This document shows positions 1 through 8,441 of a stretch of 64,000 nucleotides of DNA, piece after piece; the first letter of the stretch is position 1, and each line of letters opens with the position of its first letter. The position numbers were made by a program, and so were the translations under genes. Source of the DNA: Thiodiazotropha sp040507035 (GTDB lineage: Bacteria > Pseudomonadota > Gammaproteobacteria > Chromatiales > Chromatiaceae); assembly GCA_040507035.1 (NCBI GenBank), contig JBEVVR010000021.1, forward strand, positions 1 through 64,000. Reading direction: 5' to 3'. The notes under the pieces are model-generated. The model was not told where the DNA came from and made no database searches. It saw only the letters and a program-made list of their open reading frames with translations.

Positions 1-553
1 GTCGATTCGAGTCGAGGGAGGAGGTTGGTTCGTCTGCAATCAACAGTTCCGGCGAGCCCATCAGGGCGCGGGCGGCTGCCACCCGCTGTTGCTGGCCGAC
101 ACTGAGTGTCGCCACGGCCCGACGATGGAGATCAGGATGGTCCATGTCGAGATGTTGCAGCAGCCGTTTCGCTTCAGACTCCAGGCTGTTACCGCGTGAC
201 AACGCATTGGCCCGGCGGCGTGCCGAGAAGCGGCACGGCAAGATGACATTGTCGACCACCGAGAGATAGGGGATGAGGTTGAACATCTGGAAGATGTAGC
301 CGATATGGTCAGCCCGAAAGTGGTCCCGCTGGACACTGCTGAGTTGATCCAACAGCTGGTCCATGACACGCACTATTCCCGCGTTGGCCGTGGTCACACC
401 CGAGAGCAGGCTCAACAAGGTGCTCTTGCCACTGCCGCTCGGCCCCTTGATGAAGAGGCATTCACCTGGGCTTACCTGCAGGGAATCTATAGATAAGACA
501 GTTGCTGCCCGCGGCTGCCAGCGAAATGCCAGATTGCTAACCTCAATAATCAA
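1..553 (-). CDS. ABC transporter ATP-binding protein, LolD/MacB type (truncated by window edge)
   Basis: The first 184 codons of an ATPase whose 3' end lies outside the window. Visible motifs are Walker A GPSGSGKST, the Q-loop IFQMFNLIPYL, a signature LSVGQQQR (V replaces the usual second G) and Walker B LLIADEPTSSLD. LolD/MacB-type ATPases energise FtsX-like permeases at the inner membrane rather than import permeases. I chose a TTG start at 553 because AGGAGCG lies just upstream and no in-frame ATG is better placed. It is last of the leftward run behind znuACB, zur and the DUF2796 gene. ABC genes next to a ZrgA-type protein occur in the zinc-linked Zrg systems of Vibrio, so a role in metal or lipoprotein handling under Zur control is inferred. 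The substrate is unknown. Confidence 0.8.
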   Translation of the reverse strand, partial: MIIEVSNLAFRWQPRAATVLSIDSLQVSPGECLFIKGPSGSGKSTLLSLLSGVTTANAGIVRVMDQLLDQLSSVQRDHFRADHIGYIFQMFNLIPYLSVVDNVILPCRFSARRRANALSRGNSLESEAKRLLQHLDMDHPDLHRRAVATLSVGQQQRVAAARALMGSPELLIADEPTSSLDSNR

Positions 554-627
554 TAATCGCTCCTAGTGCATGAGCTGGATCCGTTGCCCACGGGTGTTTG
601 TATCGGATTCAAAAACCAGTCACTGTC

Positions 628-1206
628 TCAAAAGTTAACAACATGATCCTTGATGGTAAGTTCTATTGCGCCTTGCTTGTTTTCGATGACGTATTGAACG
701 TTGAGCTTTTCCGTAGCCGGAAAGGCTTCGAACAGTTCGACAGTCAGCCGTGTTAGCTTGGCGGGTTGATCACACTCGAAATGATAGACGGCCTCTATGT
801 CCGAGTGGGTATCGTGATCATCCGCATGCTTACCGTCATGGTTGTGATCTTCTTCCTTGAGCAATGCAGAAGTGACCATCGCTTTTTCCATTCGGCAGCC
901 GGCTTCTTTGTTGAAACGGAACAGTTGATCGCCATTTTTCAACGCGGCCACGGCCTTGTCCAGAGCCCGATGGTCGGCCTCGGACGATGGGGCGTGTTCA
1001 AAGCCGACCATATTCGCAGCCGGACTATCGAGTTCGAGGTGCACCTCCTCGCCCTCGAGGGCCAGGTTGAGGGCGGCGATGCCGTGCACGTGAGCCTCCT
1101 GCTGACGATGTTCGTGCTCATGCTTGTCATCCGCAACTGCCCCGGGCGTAATAAGCGCCAGAGGCGTCAGCAGCGAGCAAGCCAAAGTGATCTGTTGCAG
1201 ACGCAT
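628..1206 (-). CDS. DUF2796 (ZrgA-like) periplasmic histidine-rich protein
   Basis: A 192-residue exported protein. The N-terminus has a signal peptide (basic MRLQQ, a hydrophobic stretch, cleavage near GAVA-DD). The mature chain opens with a His-rich segment (HEHEHRQQEAHVHG) and has a second His/Asp cluster around residues 118-135. This is the layout of the DUF2796/ZrgA family of zinc-associated periplasmic proteins. It probably binds zinc in the periplasm and passes it to a transporter, but that is inferred from family and context. It lies 56 bases after zur and before a LolD-type ATPase, all on one strand, so the whole set is probably zinc-repressed. Confidence 0.82.
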   Translation of the reverse strand: MRLQQITLACSLLTPLALITPGAVADDKHEHEHRQQEAHVHGIAALNLALEGEEVHLELDSPAANMVGFEHAPSSEADHRALDKAVAALKNGDQLFRFNKEAGCRMEKAMVTSALLKEEDHNHDGKHADDHDTHSDIEAVYHFECDQPAKLTRLTVELFEAFPATEKLNVQYVIENKQGAIELTIKDHVVNF

Positions 1207-1262
1207 AACGGGGTATCTCCTTGTTCAGTCAAACCGTGAAAAGAATTTGCTGGGTGTGCGGC

Positions 1263-1724
1263 TCAGGTTGTATCGTCTTGCTTTGCCACGCACTGGGCAC
1301 AGGTTCCCAGTAATTCGACGACTGGACGCTTGGTACGGAAACCGACCGCCTTGCCGGCCGCTTTCAGGCTCTTGGCCACACTGGAGTCTTCGACCTCTGC
1401 TACCTCACCGCAGTCATCACAAATCAGGAACTGGCTGGCGTGGGGATGATCCGGATGGGTACAGCCCACATAGGCATGCAGGCTCTCGAGTTTGTGCACC
1501 AAACCCTGCTCGAGCAGAAAGTCCAAAGCGCGGTAGACTGTCGGTGGCACAGGATTCTTCACCACGCCGCGCATCCGCTCCAATAACTCGTACGCACTAA
1601 GTGGTTTGTCCGATATGCACAGCAGCTCGAGAACGGTCTTGCGTTGTTCGGTCAGCCGCACGCCGCGCTCACGGCACAGCTCCTCAGCTTGTTTCAATAT
1701 TTGGGGAAGGACTTTGTTATTCAC
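1263..1724 (-). CDS. zur: Zinc uptake regulator Zur (Fur family)
   Basis: A 153-residue Fur-family repressor. The winged-helix N-terminus contains the recognition segment PVPPTVYRALDFLLEQGLV. The dimerisation half has paired cysteines CDDC and CAQC for the structural zinc, and His-rich sensory positions (GCTHPDHPHASQ). Zur with Zn(II) represses high-affinity zinc uptake genes. Position inside the znu run, rather than near iron genes, decides Zur over Fur. A longer frame opens upstream at 1769, but the GTG at 1724 has AAGGAGA five bases before it, so I use that. The start overlaps the end of znuB by 8 bases, suggesting translational coupling and autoregulation. Confidence 0.9.
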   Translation of the reverse strand: MNNKVLPQILKQAEELCRERGVRLTEQRKTVLELLCISDKPLSAYELLERMRGVVKNPVPPTVYRALDFLLEQGLVHKLESLHAYVGCTHPDHPHASQFLICDDCGEVAEVEDSSVAKSLKAAGKAVGFRTKRPVVELLGTCAQCVAKQDDTT

Positions 1725-2589
1725 CAGATTCTCCTTGCCTCGCACCTTGCACGGCGGCCTGTTGTGCACGACGGCGACCTAAGAATTGCATCAGTATCGC
1801 GGATAAGACATAGACCCCGCCCGCAAGCAGGATGATGGTTGGACCGGCCGGCAGATCGGGGCCGTATGAAAGTGCCAGGCCGGTTACGCTGAGCAGCGAC
1901 CCCAGTACGGTTGCAATCAGCATCATGCGACCCAGTGAATGCACATAGTGGCCTGCCACTGCAGCAGGCAGGGTCAGCAGCGCCAACACCAGAATCAGGC
2001 CCACAACCTGGATCAACAACACCACCGTGACCGCGACCAAAACCAGCAGCAGCAGATAGAAGAAACCAACCGGCACACCGCGCAAGCGGGCGAACTCCTC
2101 ATCGAACACCACGGCAAGGAACTGGCGGTGATAGATCGCGACAATCGTCAGCAGGAGCAGGTCCAAGCCGATCATGAACCACAGGCTCTCCCGTGGTACC
2201 AGCAGGATATTGCCGAACAGGTAGCTCATCAGATCGGCCTGATAACCGGGTGACTTGGCAATGAAGATGACACCGATCGCCATGCCGATCGCCCACAATG
2301 CGCTGATCAGGGTGTCCTCTTGGGCGCGCCAATGTAATCGTACCCAGCCGATCAGCAGTGCAGCCGCCACCGCGGCAGGCAAGGCGCCGTGCAGCGGCTC
2401 AAAACCAAAATAGACAGCCGCGCCCATGCCGCCGAGTACCGAATGGGCGATACCGCCGGCGAGAAAAGCGATGCGCTTGACCACCACATAGGTGCCCATC
2501 ACCCCGCAGCCGATGCTGGCCAGCAGTGCCGTGGCAACAGCGGTCTGCAGGAAGCCGTGTTGGGTGAGTGCGGTGAAAAATTCGCTCAT
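1717..2589 (-). CDS. znuB: Zinc ABC transporter permease ZnuB
   Basis: A 290-residue integral membrane protein of the ABC-3 family, with about eight hydrophobic segments. The family-typical IGCGVMGTYVVVKRIAFLAGGIAHSVLGG stretch near residues 25-55 and a C-terminal LLALLTLPAAVAG region are present. It forms the inner-membrane channel for zinc delivered by ZnuA and driven by ZnuC. It starts 3 bases after the znuC stop. The C-terminal tail (RRRAQQAAVQGARQGESGE) is polar and lies beyond the last helix. Confidence 0.92.
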   Translation of the reverse strand: MSEFFTALTQHGFLQTAVATALLASIGCGVMGTYVVVKRIAFLAGGIAHSVLGGMGAAVYFGFEPLHGALPAAVAAALLIGWVRLHWRAQEDTLISALWAIGMAIGVIFIAKSPGYQADLMSYLFGNILLVPRESLWFMIGLDLLLLTIVAIYHRQFLAVVFDEEFARLRGVPVGFFYLLLLVLVAVTVVLLIQVVGLILVLALLTLPAAVAGHYVHSLGRMMLIATVLGSLLSVTGLALSYGPDLPAGPTIILLAGGVYVLSAILMQFLGRRRAQQAAVQGARQGESGE

Positions 2590-2592
2590 CTG

Positions 2593-3324
2593 TCAATGGC
2601 CGTGGGCGATCATTCGCACGTCCTTCCCGTAGAGTTCCTGGATCACTTCGCTGTCTACCGCTTCGGTGCGGTGGCAGATCAAGGTCCTGTTGACACAGGC
2701 AACCCGGCTCACGTATCGGGAAATGAAGGCCACGTCGTGGGAGACCACCAGAATGGTCATACGCCCGTTGATCGCCTTGAGCAGATCGAAGATCTCACCT
2801 TCGAGACGCTGATCGATGTTGGCGGTGGGTTCGTCGAGGATCAGGATACGCGGCTCACCCACCAACGCCCGGGCCAACAACACACGCTGCAGTTGGCCGC
2901 CTGATAGACTGCCGATCTGGCGTTTGGCGATGGCGCCCGCCTCGACCTCGTCCAGGGCCTGTCTGACTGCTGCCCGATCCGCATTGGACGCCCGACCTGG
3001 CCACAGGTTCGCCCTATTGCCCAGCCGTCCCAACAGCACAACCTGTTCCACGGTAATCGGGAAATCACGGGGGAAACTCGGGTATTGGGGTACATAGCCA
3101 AGCAACCTGCTGGCTGCGCTCGGCGTTCGACCGAGCACCTCAAGCCTGCCGGATTGGGGCTGCAGCAGGCCGAGAATCAGTTTCAGCAGTGTGCTCTTGC
3201 CACCGGCATTGGGCCCTACAATGCCGAGAAATTCACCCTCTGCAACCTGCAAATCGATGCCGGACAGGGTCGCTACCCTGCCGTAGGAAAAGTTCAGTGC
3301 CTGTATATCGATGAGCGGGTTCAA
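2593..3324 (-). CDS. znuC: Zinc ABC transporter ATP-binding protein ZnuC
   Basis: A 243-residue ATPase with Walker A GPNAGGKST, signature LSGGQLQRV, Walker B ILILDEPTANID and an H-loop VVSHD. The C-terminal residues include CVNRTLICH and end in MIAHGH, giving extra Cys/His ligands of the kind seen in zinc and manganese ATPase subunits. It drives ZnuB-mediated zinc import. The ATG overlaps the znuA stop in an ATGA arrangement. Confidence 0.93.
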   Translation of the reverse strand: MNPLIDIQALNFSYGRVATLSGIDLQVAEGEFLGIVGPNAGGKSTLLKLILGLLQPQSGRLEVLGRTPSAASRLLGYVPQYPSFPRDFPITVEQVVLLGRLGNRANLWPGRASNADRAAVRQALDEVEAGAIAKRQIGSLSGGQLQRVLLARALVGEPRILILDEPTANIDQRLEGEIFDLLKAINGRMTILVVSHDVAFISRYVSRVACVNRTLICHRTEAVDSEVIQELYGKDVRMIAHGH

Positions 3325-4199
3325 TGCTGCAGTGCCTGTGAGAACTGCTGACCGACCCGACGCAGATTGTCGGCATAGTCGGCAGCCAATGGATCAACCG
3401 GGACCACCACGCCGCCAATGGCTTGCGCCACCTGGCGTGCCTGGCGCTTATCGAACTGAGGCTGCACGAAGACCACCTTTATCTTCTCCTGCTTCGCCTG
3501 CTCGATCAGGGCGGCCAGGGTGCGCGCCCCGGGGCTCTTGCCCTCATGCTCAATCGGTACCTGGACGAGTCTGTAGTGGTCGGCAAAATAGCCCCAGGCC
3601 GGGTGAAACACCATAAACTTACGATTCACCAGTGGATCGAGCAGTCTATTCAATTCCGCATCCAGTGCATCCAACTCAGCCAATAGGGCATCATGGTTGC
3701 GGGTGAAGTCCGCCGCATGGTCAGGGGCCAGCTGAATCAGCGTGTCGTGAATCTTGCCGGCCATATGTTTCACCAATGGCGGGCTGGTCCACACATGAGG
3801 ATCTTGTGCATGATCATCTTCGTCCTCATGAGAGTCGTGCTCTTCGTTTTCGTCATGTCCATGCGCCTCCATTTCGCGCAACGAGATCCCTTCGCGGGCG
3901 TCGAGCACCTGCATCTGTGGATTGGCGGACCGGACCCTCTCCATCCAGGCCTTTTCGAAGGGCAGACCGCTGCGCACATACAACGCCGTACCAGCCAGCG
4001 CGCTGATCTGTTGCGGCGTGGGATCGTAGGTATGAGGATCGAATCCTGGGCGCACCATCGCCCTGGCGTCTACATGCTCCCCGCCGATTCTTTGCACGAA
4101 TGTTTGGATCGGCACCACGCTGGCGAATACACGTAGCGGCTCGGCAGTGCCTAGGCTCGGTACGAGTAATAACAGCAGCAACAGGGATTTCTGTATCAA
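3321..4199 (-). CDS. znuA: Zinc ABC transporter periplasmic binding protein ZnuA
   Basis: A 292-residue cluster A-I binding protein with a Sec signal peptide (MIQKSLLLLLLLVPSLGTA). Metal ligands expected in ZnuA can be read: the first His in DPHTYDPTPQ, a second in DPHVWTSP, a third in VFHPAWGYFA and a late acidic position near PVDPLAADYADNLR. A His/Asp/Glu-rich loop (about residues 112-132) separates the first two, the hallmark of zinc-specific members that marks this as the high-affinity copy. First gene of the leftward operon, it lies just downstream of a Zur-box-like palindrome. Confidence 0.94.
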   Translation of the reverse strand: MIQKSLLLLLLLVPSLGTAEPLRVFASVVPIQTFVQRIGGEHVDARAMVRPGFDPHTYDPTPQQISALAGTALYVRSGLPFEKAWMERVRSANPQMQVLDAREGISLREMEAHGHDENEEHDSHEDEDDHAQDPHVWTSPPLVKHMAGKIHDTLIQLAPDHAADFTRNHDALLAELDALDAELNRLLDPLVNRKFMVFHPAWGYFADHYRLVQVPIEHEGKSPGARTLAALIEQAKQEKIKVVFVQPQFDKRQARQVAQAIGGVVVPVDPLAADYADNLRRVGQQFSQALQH

Positions 4200-4271
4200 C
4201 TTTTCTCCTCATCTCATCGCTATTTGCACCGGCTTGCAGGAGTGTTGGCTTGTGCTGCACGAGTCGTTATT

Positions 4272-4286
4272 TGTAATAATATAACA
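4272..4286. promoter_or_regulatory. Putative Zur box, leftward (znuA) side
   Basis: TGTAATAATATAACA is a near-perfect palindrome around one central base (one mismatched pair) and resembles the gammaproteobacterial Zur consensus built on GTTATA-TATAAC. It sits 73 bases upstream of the znuA start in an AT-rich stretch. A divergent zinc operon containing zur makes Zur the natural ligand. Not experimentally supported here. Confidence 0.7.
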
Positions 4287-4432
4287 TAATAGTTATGTCG
4301 GGCAACACAAGACAATCCGTCTCATTTTGAAAAGCTGACAGTCGGGCTGATTCCCGGTGTTGAAACCACTATGTCATGGTTTGTCGCAGACTGATTCATA
4401 GCGAGGCCGTACCCTGGAATTGGGGATTGAAT

Positions 4433-4445
4433 GTTATATCATAAC
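4433..4445. promoter_or_regulatory. Putative Zur box, rightward (outer-membrane protein) side
   Basis: GTTATATCATAAC is a 13-base dyad matching the core Zur consensus. An additional half-site-like AATATAAC follows at about 4451-4458. It lies about 95 bases before the outer-membrane protein start. With the box at 4272-4286 it lets one regulator control both divergent zinc operons. Confidence 0.72.
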
Positions 4446-4539
4446 GCAATAATATAACGTCACAATATATGCGCAAAGCCTCGCTTTATTTAGCACCACG
4501 CATTTCGGGGCTGATTCCAACGCCAAGTGCCGGAGACTG

Positions 4540-6045
4540 ATGATGAAAAGATCGTTACTGGGTGCCGCGGTTGCGGCGATGACTGTTGTGCCTACCGCGG
4601 CCATCGCTGCCGACAGTGCGGAGATGACCGAAGTCAGACGCCTGATCGAGCAGATGAAAAACGAGTATGAACAGAAGATCGATGCGCTTGAGCAACGCCT
4701 TGAAGCCGCGGAGCAGAAAGCCGAGACAACGGGCGACAAGGCGAAGCAACCCGGCACAGCATCTCAAACGGCACAGGGCCGAAGCGCTCAGGGTGCGGTC
4801 ACTTCTGCCTCAGCCTTCAATCCGCAGATCTCGGTGATCCTCGACGGCAATTACTACCACGACGATGTGGATGGCGAAGGCACCGAACTGCTTGGCGAGG
4901 CTGATGGCATCAGCCACGCACATGGTGCTGATCACGGCCACGAAGAAGATGGTCACTCCCACAGTGGTGCCGAACAGGGATTCAACTTTCGCAGCGCCGA
5001 GCTTGCCTTCTCGGCGAGCGTCGATAGCTATTTCGATGCGACCGCCCTGCTGGCGATCGAATCGGGTGGCGATGTGGAACTCGAAGAGGCCTGGTTGCAG
5101 ACCCGTTCGCTGCCGAACGGGTTTAAGGTCAAGGTGGGTAAATTCCTCTCCGATATCGGCTATATGAACAATCAGCATCCCCACTACTGGGATTTCACCG
5201 ATCAAAACCTCGCCTATCTCAACCTGCTCGGCGACCACGGCTTGCGCGATACCGGTGTACAGGTGACCTGGCTGCCGGATTGGGATCACTACACCCTGTT
5301 CGGTGTTGAAGTCCTTCAGGGAGAGCAGGAGAAACTCGGGGCATTGGCCGAGATCGATGAGCACATGGAAGAGGAACTCGATGAAGCCGGGTTTAGTGTT
5401 GATGATCTGGGGCTGGACGATGAAGAGGATGGCCCAAGGCTATACACGGCTTTCCTCAAGTATGCGCCGGACCTGGGGTATGACCACGCACTGCAGCTGG
5501 GGATCTGGGGTGGCTGGGCCGATCAGCACCAGGAGATCCACGGCGATGCGGAAGACGGCGATCTGCACAGCCTTCAGGGTGATGCCATGGTGTGGGGCAT
5601 TGACGCGGTCTACAAGTACAGCGCCGGGGGTGCCTACGGTCACGGTGACATCAAGCTGCAGGGCGAGTACCTCTCGTCACGCAAGGACCTCGATGTAGAG
5701 TTTCATCAGGCCAATCCGGCAGCCATCGGTGCTGAACGCAAATTCACCGAGGACGGTCTCTACATCCAGGGACTCTATGGCTTCGCGCCGCGCTGGAAGG
5801 TGGGGCTTCGCTACGATGTGGTGGGTCTGACCAACAAGCTGGAGAGTGGTGGCAGCGAACTGCGTGATTGGGACGACTCCAACCGTTGGACTGCTGCGTT
5901 GACCTGGACCCCAACCGAGTTTTCGCAGATGCGTCTACAATATGCCAAGGCGGATATCACCATCGACGACGAATCCGAAGATGTCGGCTACCTCTACCTG
6001 CAGTACCTGGTGAGCATGGGGTCACACGGGGCGCACAAGTTCTAA
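4540..6045 (+). CDS. Zinc-regulated outer-membrane beta-barrel protein
   Basis: A 501-residue protein with a signal peptide (MMKRSLLGAAVAAMTVVPTAAIAA), then a coiled-coil segment (about residues 25-65, EMTEVRRLIEQMKNEYEQKI). A barrel region follows, ending in an aromatic residue (GAHKF) as outer-membrane proteins do. Two His/Asp/Glu-rich loops are visible: near residues 108-145 (HAHGADHGHEEDGHSHSG) and an acidic loop near 270-305. There is no TonB box or plug domain, so this is a porin-like channel rather than a ZnuD-type receptor. It probably admits zinc across the outer membrane; this rests on the His-rich loops, the Zur box and the transporter genes downstream. ATGs at 4540 and 4543 are both possible after CGGAGA. 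Confidence 0.75.
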   Translation: MMKRSLLGAAVAAMTVVPTAAIAADSAEMTEVRRLIEQMKNEYEQKIDALEQRLEAAEQKAETTGDKAKQPGTASQTAQGRSAQGAVTSASAFNPQISVILDGNYYHDDVDGEGTELLGEADGISHAHGADHGHEEDGHSHSGAEQGFNFRSAELAFSASVDSYFDATALLAIESGGDVELEEAWLQTRSLPNGFKVKVGKFLSDIGYMNNQHPHYWDFTDQNLAYLNLLGDHGLRDTGVQVTWLPDWDHYTLFGVEVLQGEQEKLGALAEIDEHMEEELDEAGFSVDDLGLDDEEDGPRLYTAFLKYAPDLGYDHALQLGIWGGWADQHQEIHGDAEDGDLHSLQGDAMVWGIDAVYKYSAGGAYGHGDIKLQGEYLSSRKDLDVEFHQANPAAIGAERKFTEDGLYIQGLYGFAPRWKVGLRYDVVGLTNKLESGGSELRDWDDSNRWTAALTWTPTEFSQMRLQYAKADITIDDESEDVGYLYLQYLVSMGSHGAHKF

Positions 6046-6057
6046 CGGGGTGAAGTG

Positions 6058-6951
6058 ATGAAGAGGATCGGACTACTTTTTACCCTAGCGTTCGTCTGCT
6101 GGTTCCCCGCCTCGGTTTTGGCGGCATTGGATGTGGTGGCAAGCAGCAGCAGCATGGGAGCCCTGGTGAGGGAGATCGCGGGGGAAGAGGTGAAGCTGAG
6201 GATTCTTGCGCCGCCCGACCGGGATCTGCACCATCTGCAAGCCCGCCCCAGCATGATACGTGCGCTCCGGGGTGCCGATCTTGTGGTTGCAATCGGTGCC
6301 GAAATCGAGGTCGGTTGGTTGCCGCTGGCGATCAACCAGTCCACCAACCCCAGGATACAGCCCGGGAATGCGGGATACTTTGAAGCCGCCGCCCAGGTGA
6401 GCCTGCTCGATGCGGGCGGTGCGGCTGATCGCGCCCTGGGGGATGTCCATCCCACGGGAAACCCGCATGTCAACATGGATCCCGTGCGCATGGCCCAGGT
6501 GGCGACGGCCCTGGCGGAGCGTCTGGCCAGCCTCGACAGTGAGCATGCCGCGCTCTATCGTGAGCGTGCCCAGGCCTTCGCGCAAAAGGTCGACGAACGG
6601 GTGGAGATCTGGCAGCAACGACTCAACAATCCACCCGGCGCTGTCACTTTTCACAAGGACATCATCTATCTGCTCGAGCGCTTCAATGTGCCTTTCTGGG
6701 GGACGCTCGAGCCGGTGCCCGGGATCCCGCCCAGCGCATCGCATATTCGCACCTTGATCAACGAGCTGAAAGGCAAGAACGGCATGGTGTTGACCACCAC
6801 CTACCATCCCGAACAGGCGGCCGTATCGGTGGCCAAAGCCTTGAGTTGGGGACAGGTGCGGCTACCCCTCGAACCGCCCCTCGATGCCGATGGCAATGGC
6901 TACCTGGAGCATATGCAGCGCTGGGTCGACGCAATAGCGGCCGGCGGTTGA
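6058..6951 (+). CDS. Second ZnuA-like metal-binding protein (no His-rich loop)
   Basis: A 297-residue exported binding protein of the TroA/ZnuA superfamily with a signal peptide ending near ASVLA-AL. Candidate metal ligands are the His pair in DLHHLQARPS, the His in GNPHVNMDP and the His in TFHKDIIYLL. Unlike the ZnuA at 3321-4199 it lacks the charged His-rich loop, so its affinity or metal preference may differ. It begins 12 bases after the outer-membrane gene stop and overlaps the ATPase gene by 4 bases, so the four rightward genes form one operon. Zinc is the likely ligand because of the shared Zur-box region; manganese cannot be excluded. Confidence 0.82.
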   Translation: MKRIGLLFTLAFVCWFPASVLAALDVVASSSSMGALVREIAGEEVKLRILAPPDRDLHHLQARPSMIRALRGADLVVAIGAEIEVGWLPLAINQSTNPRIQPGNAGYFEAAAQVSLLDAGGAADRALGDVHPTGNPHVNMDPVRMAQVATALAERLASLDSEHAALYRERAQAFAQKVDERVEIWQQRLNNPPGAVTFHKDIIYLLERFNVPFWGTLEPVPGIPPSASHIRTLINELKGKNGMVLTTTYHPEQAAVSVAKALSWGQVRLPLEPPLDADGNGYLEHMQRWVDAIAAGG

Positions 6952-7529
6952 GATCGCAACCCCTGCTTGTTGCCAATGGGCTGGTGGCCGGCTATGCAGA
7001 GCCGGTTATCGGCCCTCTGTCTTTTTCCGTCGGGCCCGGCGAGGTGGTAGGCCTGTGGGGGGCCAACGGTAGCGGCAAGTCGACCCTGTTGCGCGCCATC
7101 GCAAACAGGGCGCGGGTCTTCGAAGGGGATCTCGAGCAGAGGCCCGAGCTGACCCTGGCGTGGCAAATGCAACAGCCGGTGCGGCTCGACGAAATGCCCC
7201 TCAATGGCCACGATTATCTGCGCTTCGCCCAGGCCGATCGGGAGGCGCCATCACCGCGCATGGTTCCCTGGCTGGATCAGCGCATCGATATCTTGAGTGG
7301 CGGTCAATTCCAGTTGTTGGCGGTGTGGGCGATTCTCGGAGGCTGGGCCGATCTGGTACTGCTCGACGAACCCACCAATAATCTCGACCCGCAAGGCCAG
7401 ACAATCCTCGCGGAGATCCTTAAATCCGAGCAGGGAACACGAGCCGTGTTGTTGGTGAGTCATGAACAGAGCTTTCTTCAACAAGCCTGTGACCGGGTGA
7501 TCAACATAGAGGGTAGTGTGATCCGATAA
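6948..7529 (+). CDS. Second metal ABC transporter ATP-binding protein
   Basis: A short (193-residue) ATPase with Walker A GANGSGKST, signature LSGGQFQLLA, Walker B LVLLDEPTNNLD and an H-loop VSHEQ. The frame is open further upstream, but homology-like sequence begins at QPLLVANGLVAGY. I place the start at the TTG that overlaps the preceding stop (TTGA), giving tight coupling; no ATG lies in the useful region. It is about 50 residues shorter than the ZnuC at 2593-3324. Probably powers the permease at 7529-8320. Confidence 0.82.
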   Translation: MRSQPLLVANGLVAGYAEPVIGPLSFSVGPGEVVGLWGANGSGKSTLLRAIANRARVFEGDLEQRPELTLAWQMQQPVRLDEMPLNGHDYLRFAQADREAPSPRMVPWLDQRIDILSGGQFQLLAVWAILGGWADLVLLDEPTNNLDPQGQTILAEILKSEQGTRAVLLVSHEQSFLQQACDRVINIEGSVIR

Positions 7530-8320
7530 TGGCCGAATACACCCTGTTCACCGTGCCCTTTCTCAGTGGCTTGCTGGTGGCATCTCTACTTTCCGCCGTC
7601 GGCGTGTTGCTGCGCTTGCGCAACGAATGGCTCGCTGCCCTCGGATTCGCTCACCTGGCCGGTGCCAGCGCTCTGGTTGGGCTGGCCATCCATCTGCCCG
7701 CGGTGCTCGGGGCGACGTTAGGCGCAGTCCTGGGGGCGGCGATCAAGACCCTCGGGCGTTTTCGCGGCAATACAGTTTATGCACTTATGATCCTTGCCGG
7801 TTGGTCGATCACCCTGTTGGTTGCCGCAAACACCAGGCTTGGCAGCGTTATGGGTCACGCCATGGTTGAGGGCCAACTCTACTTTGCGGACTATTCGCAT
7901 TTTACCGCCGCGGTGATGCTGGCGATCGCTACCCTGGCCGGACTCTATTGGCTGATGCCGATCCTAGTCCGCAACCGTTTCTTTCCCGGTCACGATGCCG
8001 CAAATCGATTGCCGGCATGGCGTTGGCATCTCGCCTTCGATCTGCTCGCGGCATTAGCCATGGCGGTCGCAACCGCTACTGTCGGTCTGATGGCTGCCTT
8101 CGCGCTGGTATTCATTCCGCCATGGCTGGCATTCCGTTCGGCGAGAAACTGGAAACAGGTACTTGTGATCAGCGTGAGTTTTGGCACCGCCGGTTACATG
8201 GTGGCTTTCTTCTTGGCCCTATGGCTGGATCAGCCTTTTGGCCCGGTTCTTGTTGCTCTACTGCTGGTTGTTGCAGGGGTTCTGCAGAGGCTAAAACCGG
8301 AACAACCCATGCTCAGCTAG
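7529..8320 (+). CDS. Second metal ABC transporter permease (ABC-3 family)
   Basis: A 263-residue membrane protein with about eight hydrophobic helices (for example residues 8-28, 50-75, 85-100 and 225-250). The family-typical SAVGVLLRLRNEWLAALGFAHLAGASALVG segment is near residues 22-52. It should form the inner-membrane channel for the second zinc system. Its ATG overlaps the ATPase stop by one base. It is less similar to canonical ZnuB than the copy at 1717-2589. Confidence 0.85.
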   Translation: MAEYTLFTVPFLSGLLVASLLSAVGVLLRLRNEWLAALGFAHLAGASALVGLAIHLPAVLGATLGAVLGAAIKTLGRFRGNTVYALMILAGWSITLLVAANTRLGSVMGHAMVEGQLYFADYSHFTAAVMLAIATLAGLYWLMPILVRNRFFPGHDAANRLPAWRWHLAFDLLAALAMAVATATVGLMAAFALVFIPPWLAFRSARNWKQVLVISVSFGTAGYMVAFFLALWLDQPFGPVLVALLLVVAGVLQRLKPEQPMLS

Positions 8321-8441
8321 CATACATCCGGACTCGCTGATTATATCGATTGTGAAAAAAATAAATGAGCTAAAAATTAACACCGCTAGTTGCGAATAAG
8401 GCTATTTCCAGCTTGGCCCAGCGAGTCGTACGCTTATGTTG

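Noticed and set aside
61..369. 102-residue open frame on the minus strand
   Set aside because: It is another frame of the ATPase fragment at 1-553. Only that frame carries the Walker and signature motifs.
766..1239. 157-residue open frame on the plus strand
   Set aside because: It lies antisense to the DUF2796 gene, which has a clear signal peptide and His-rich motifs.
8331..8427. Inverted repeat GACTCGCTG/CAGCGAGTC between convergent genes
   Set aside because: The 79-base gap between 9-base arms makes a functional hairpin unlikely; it may be chance.
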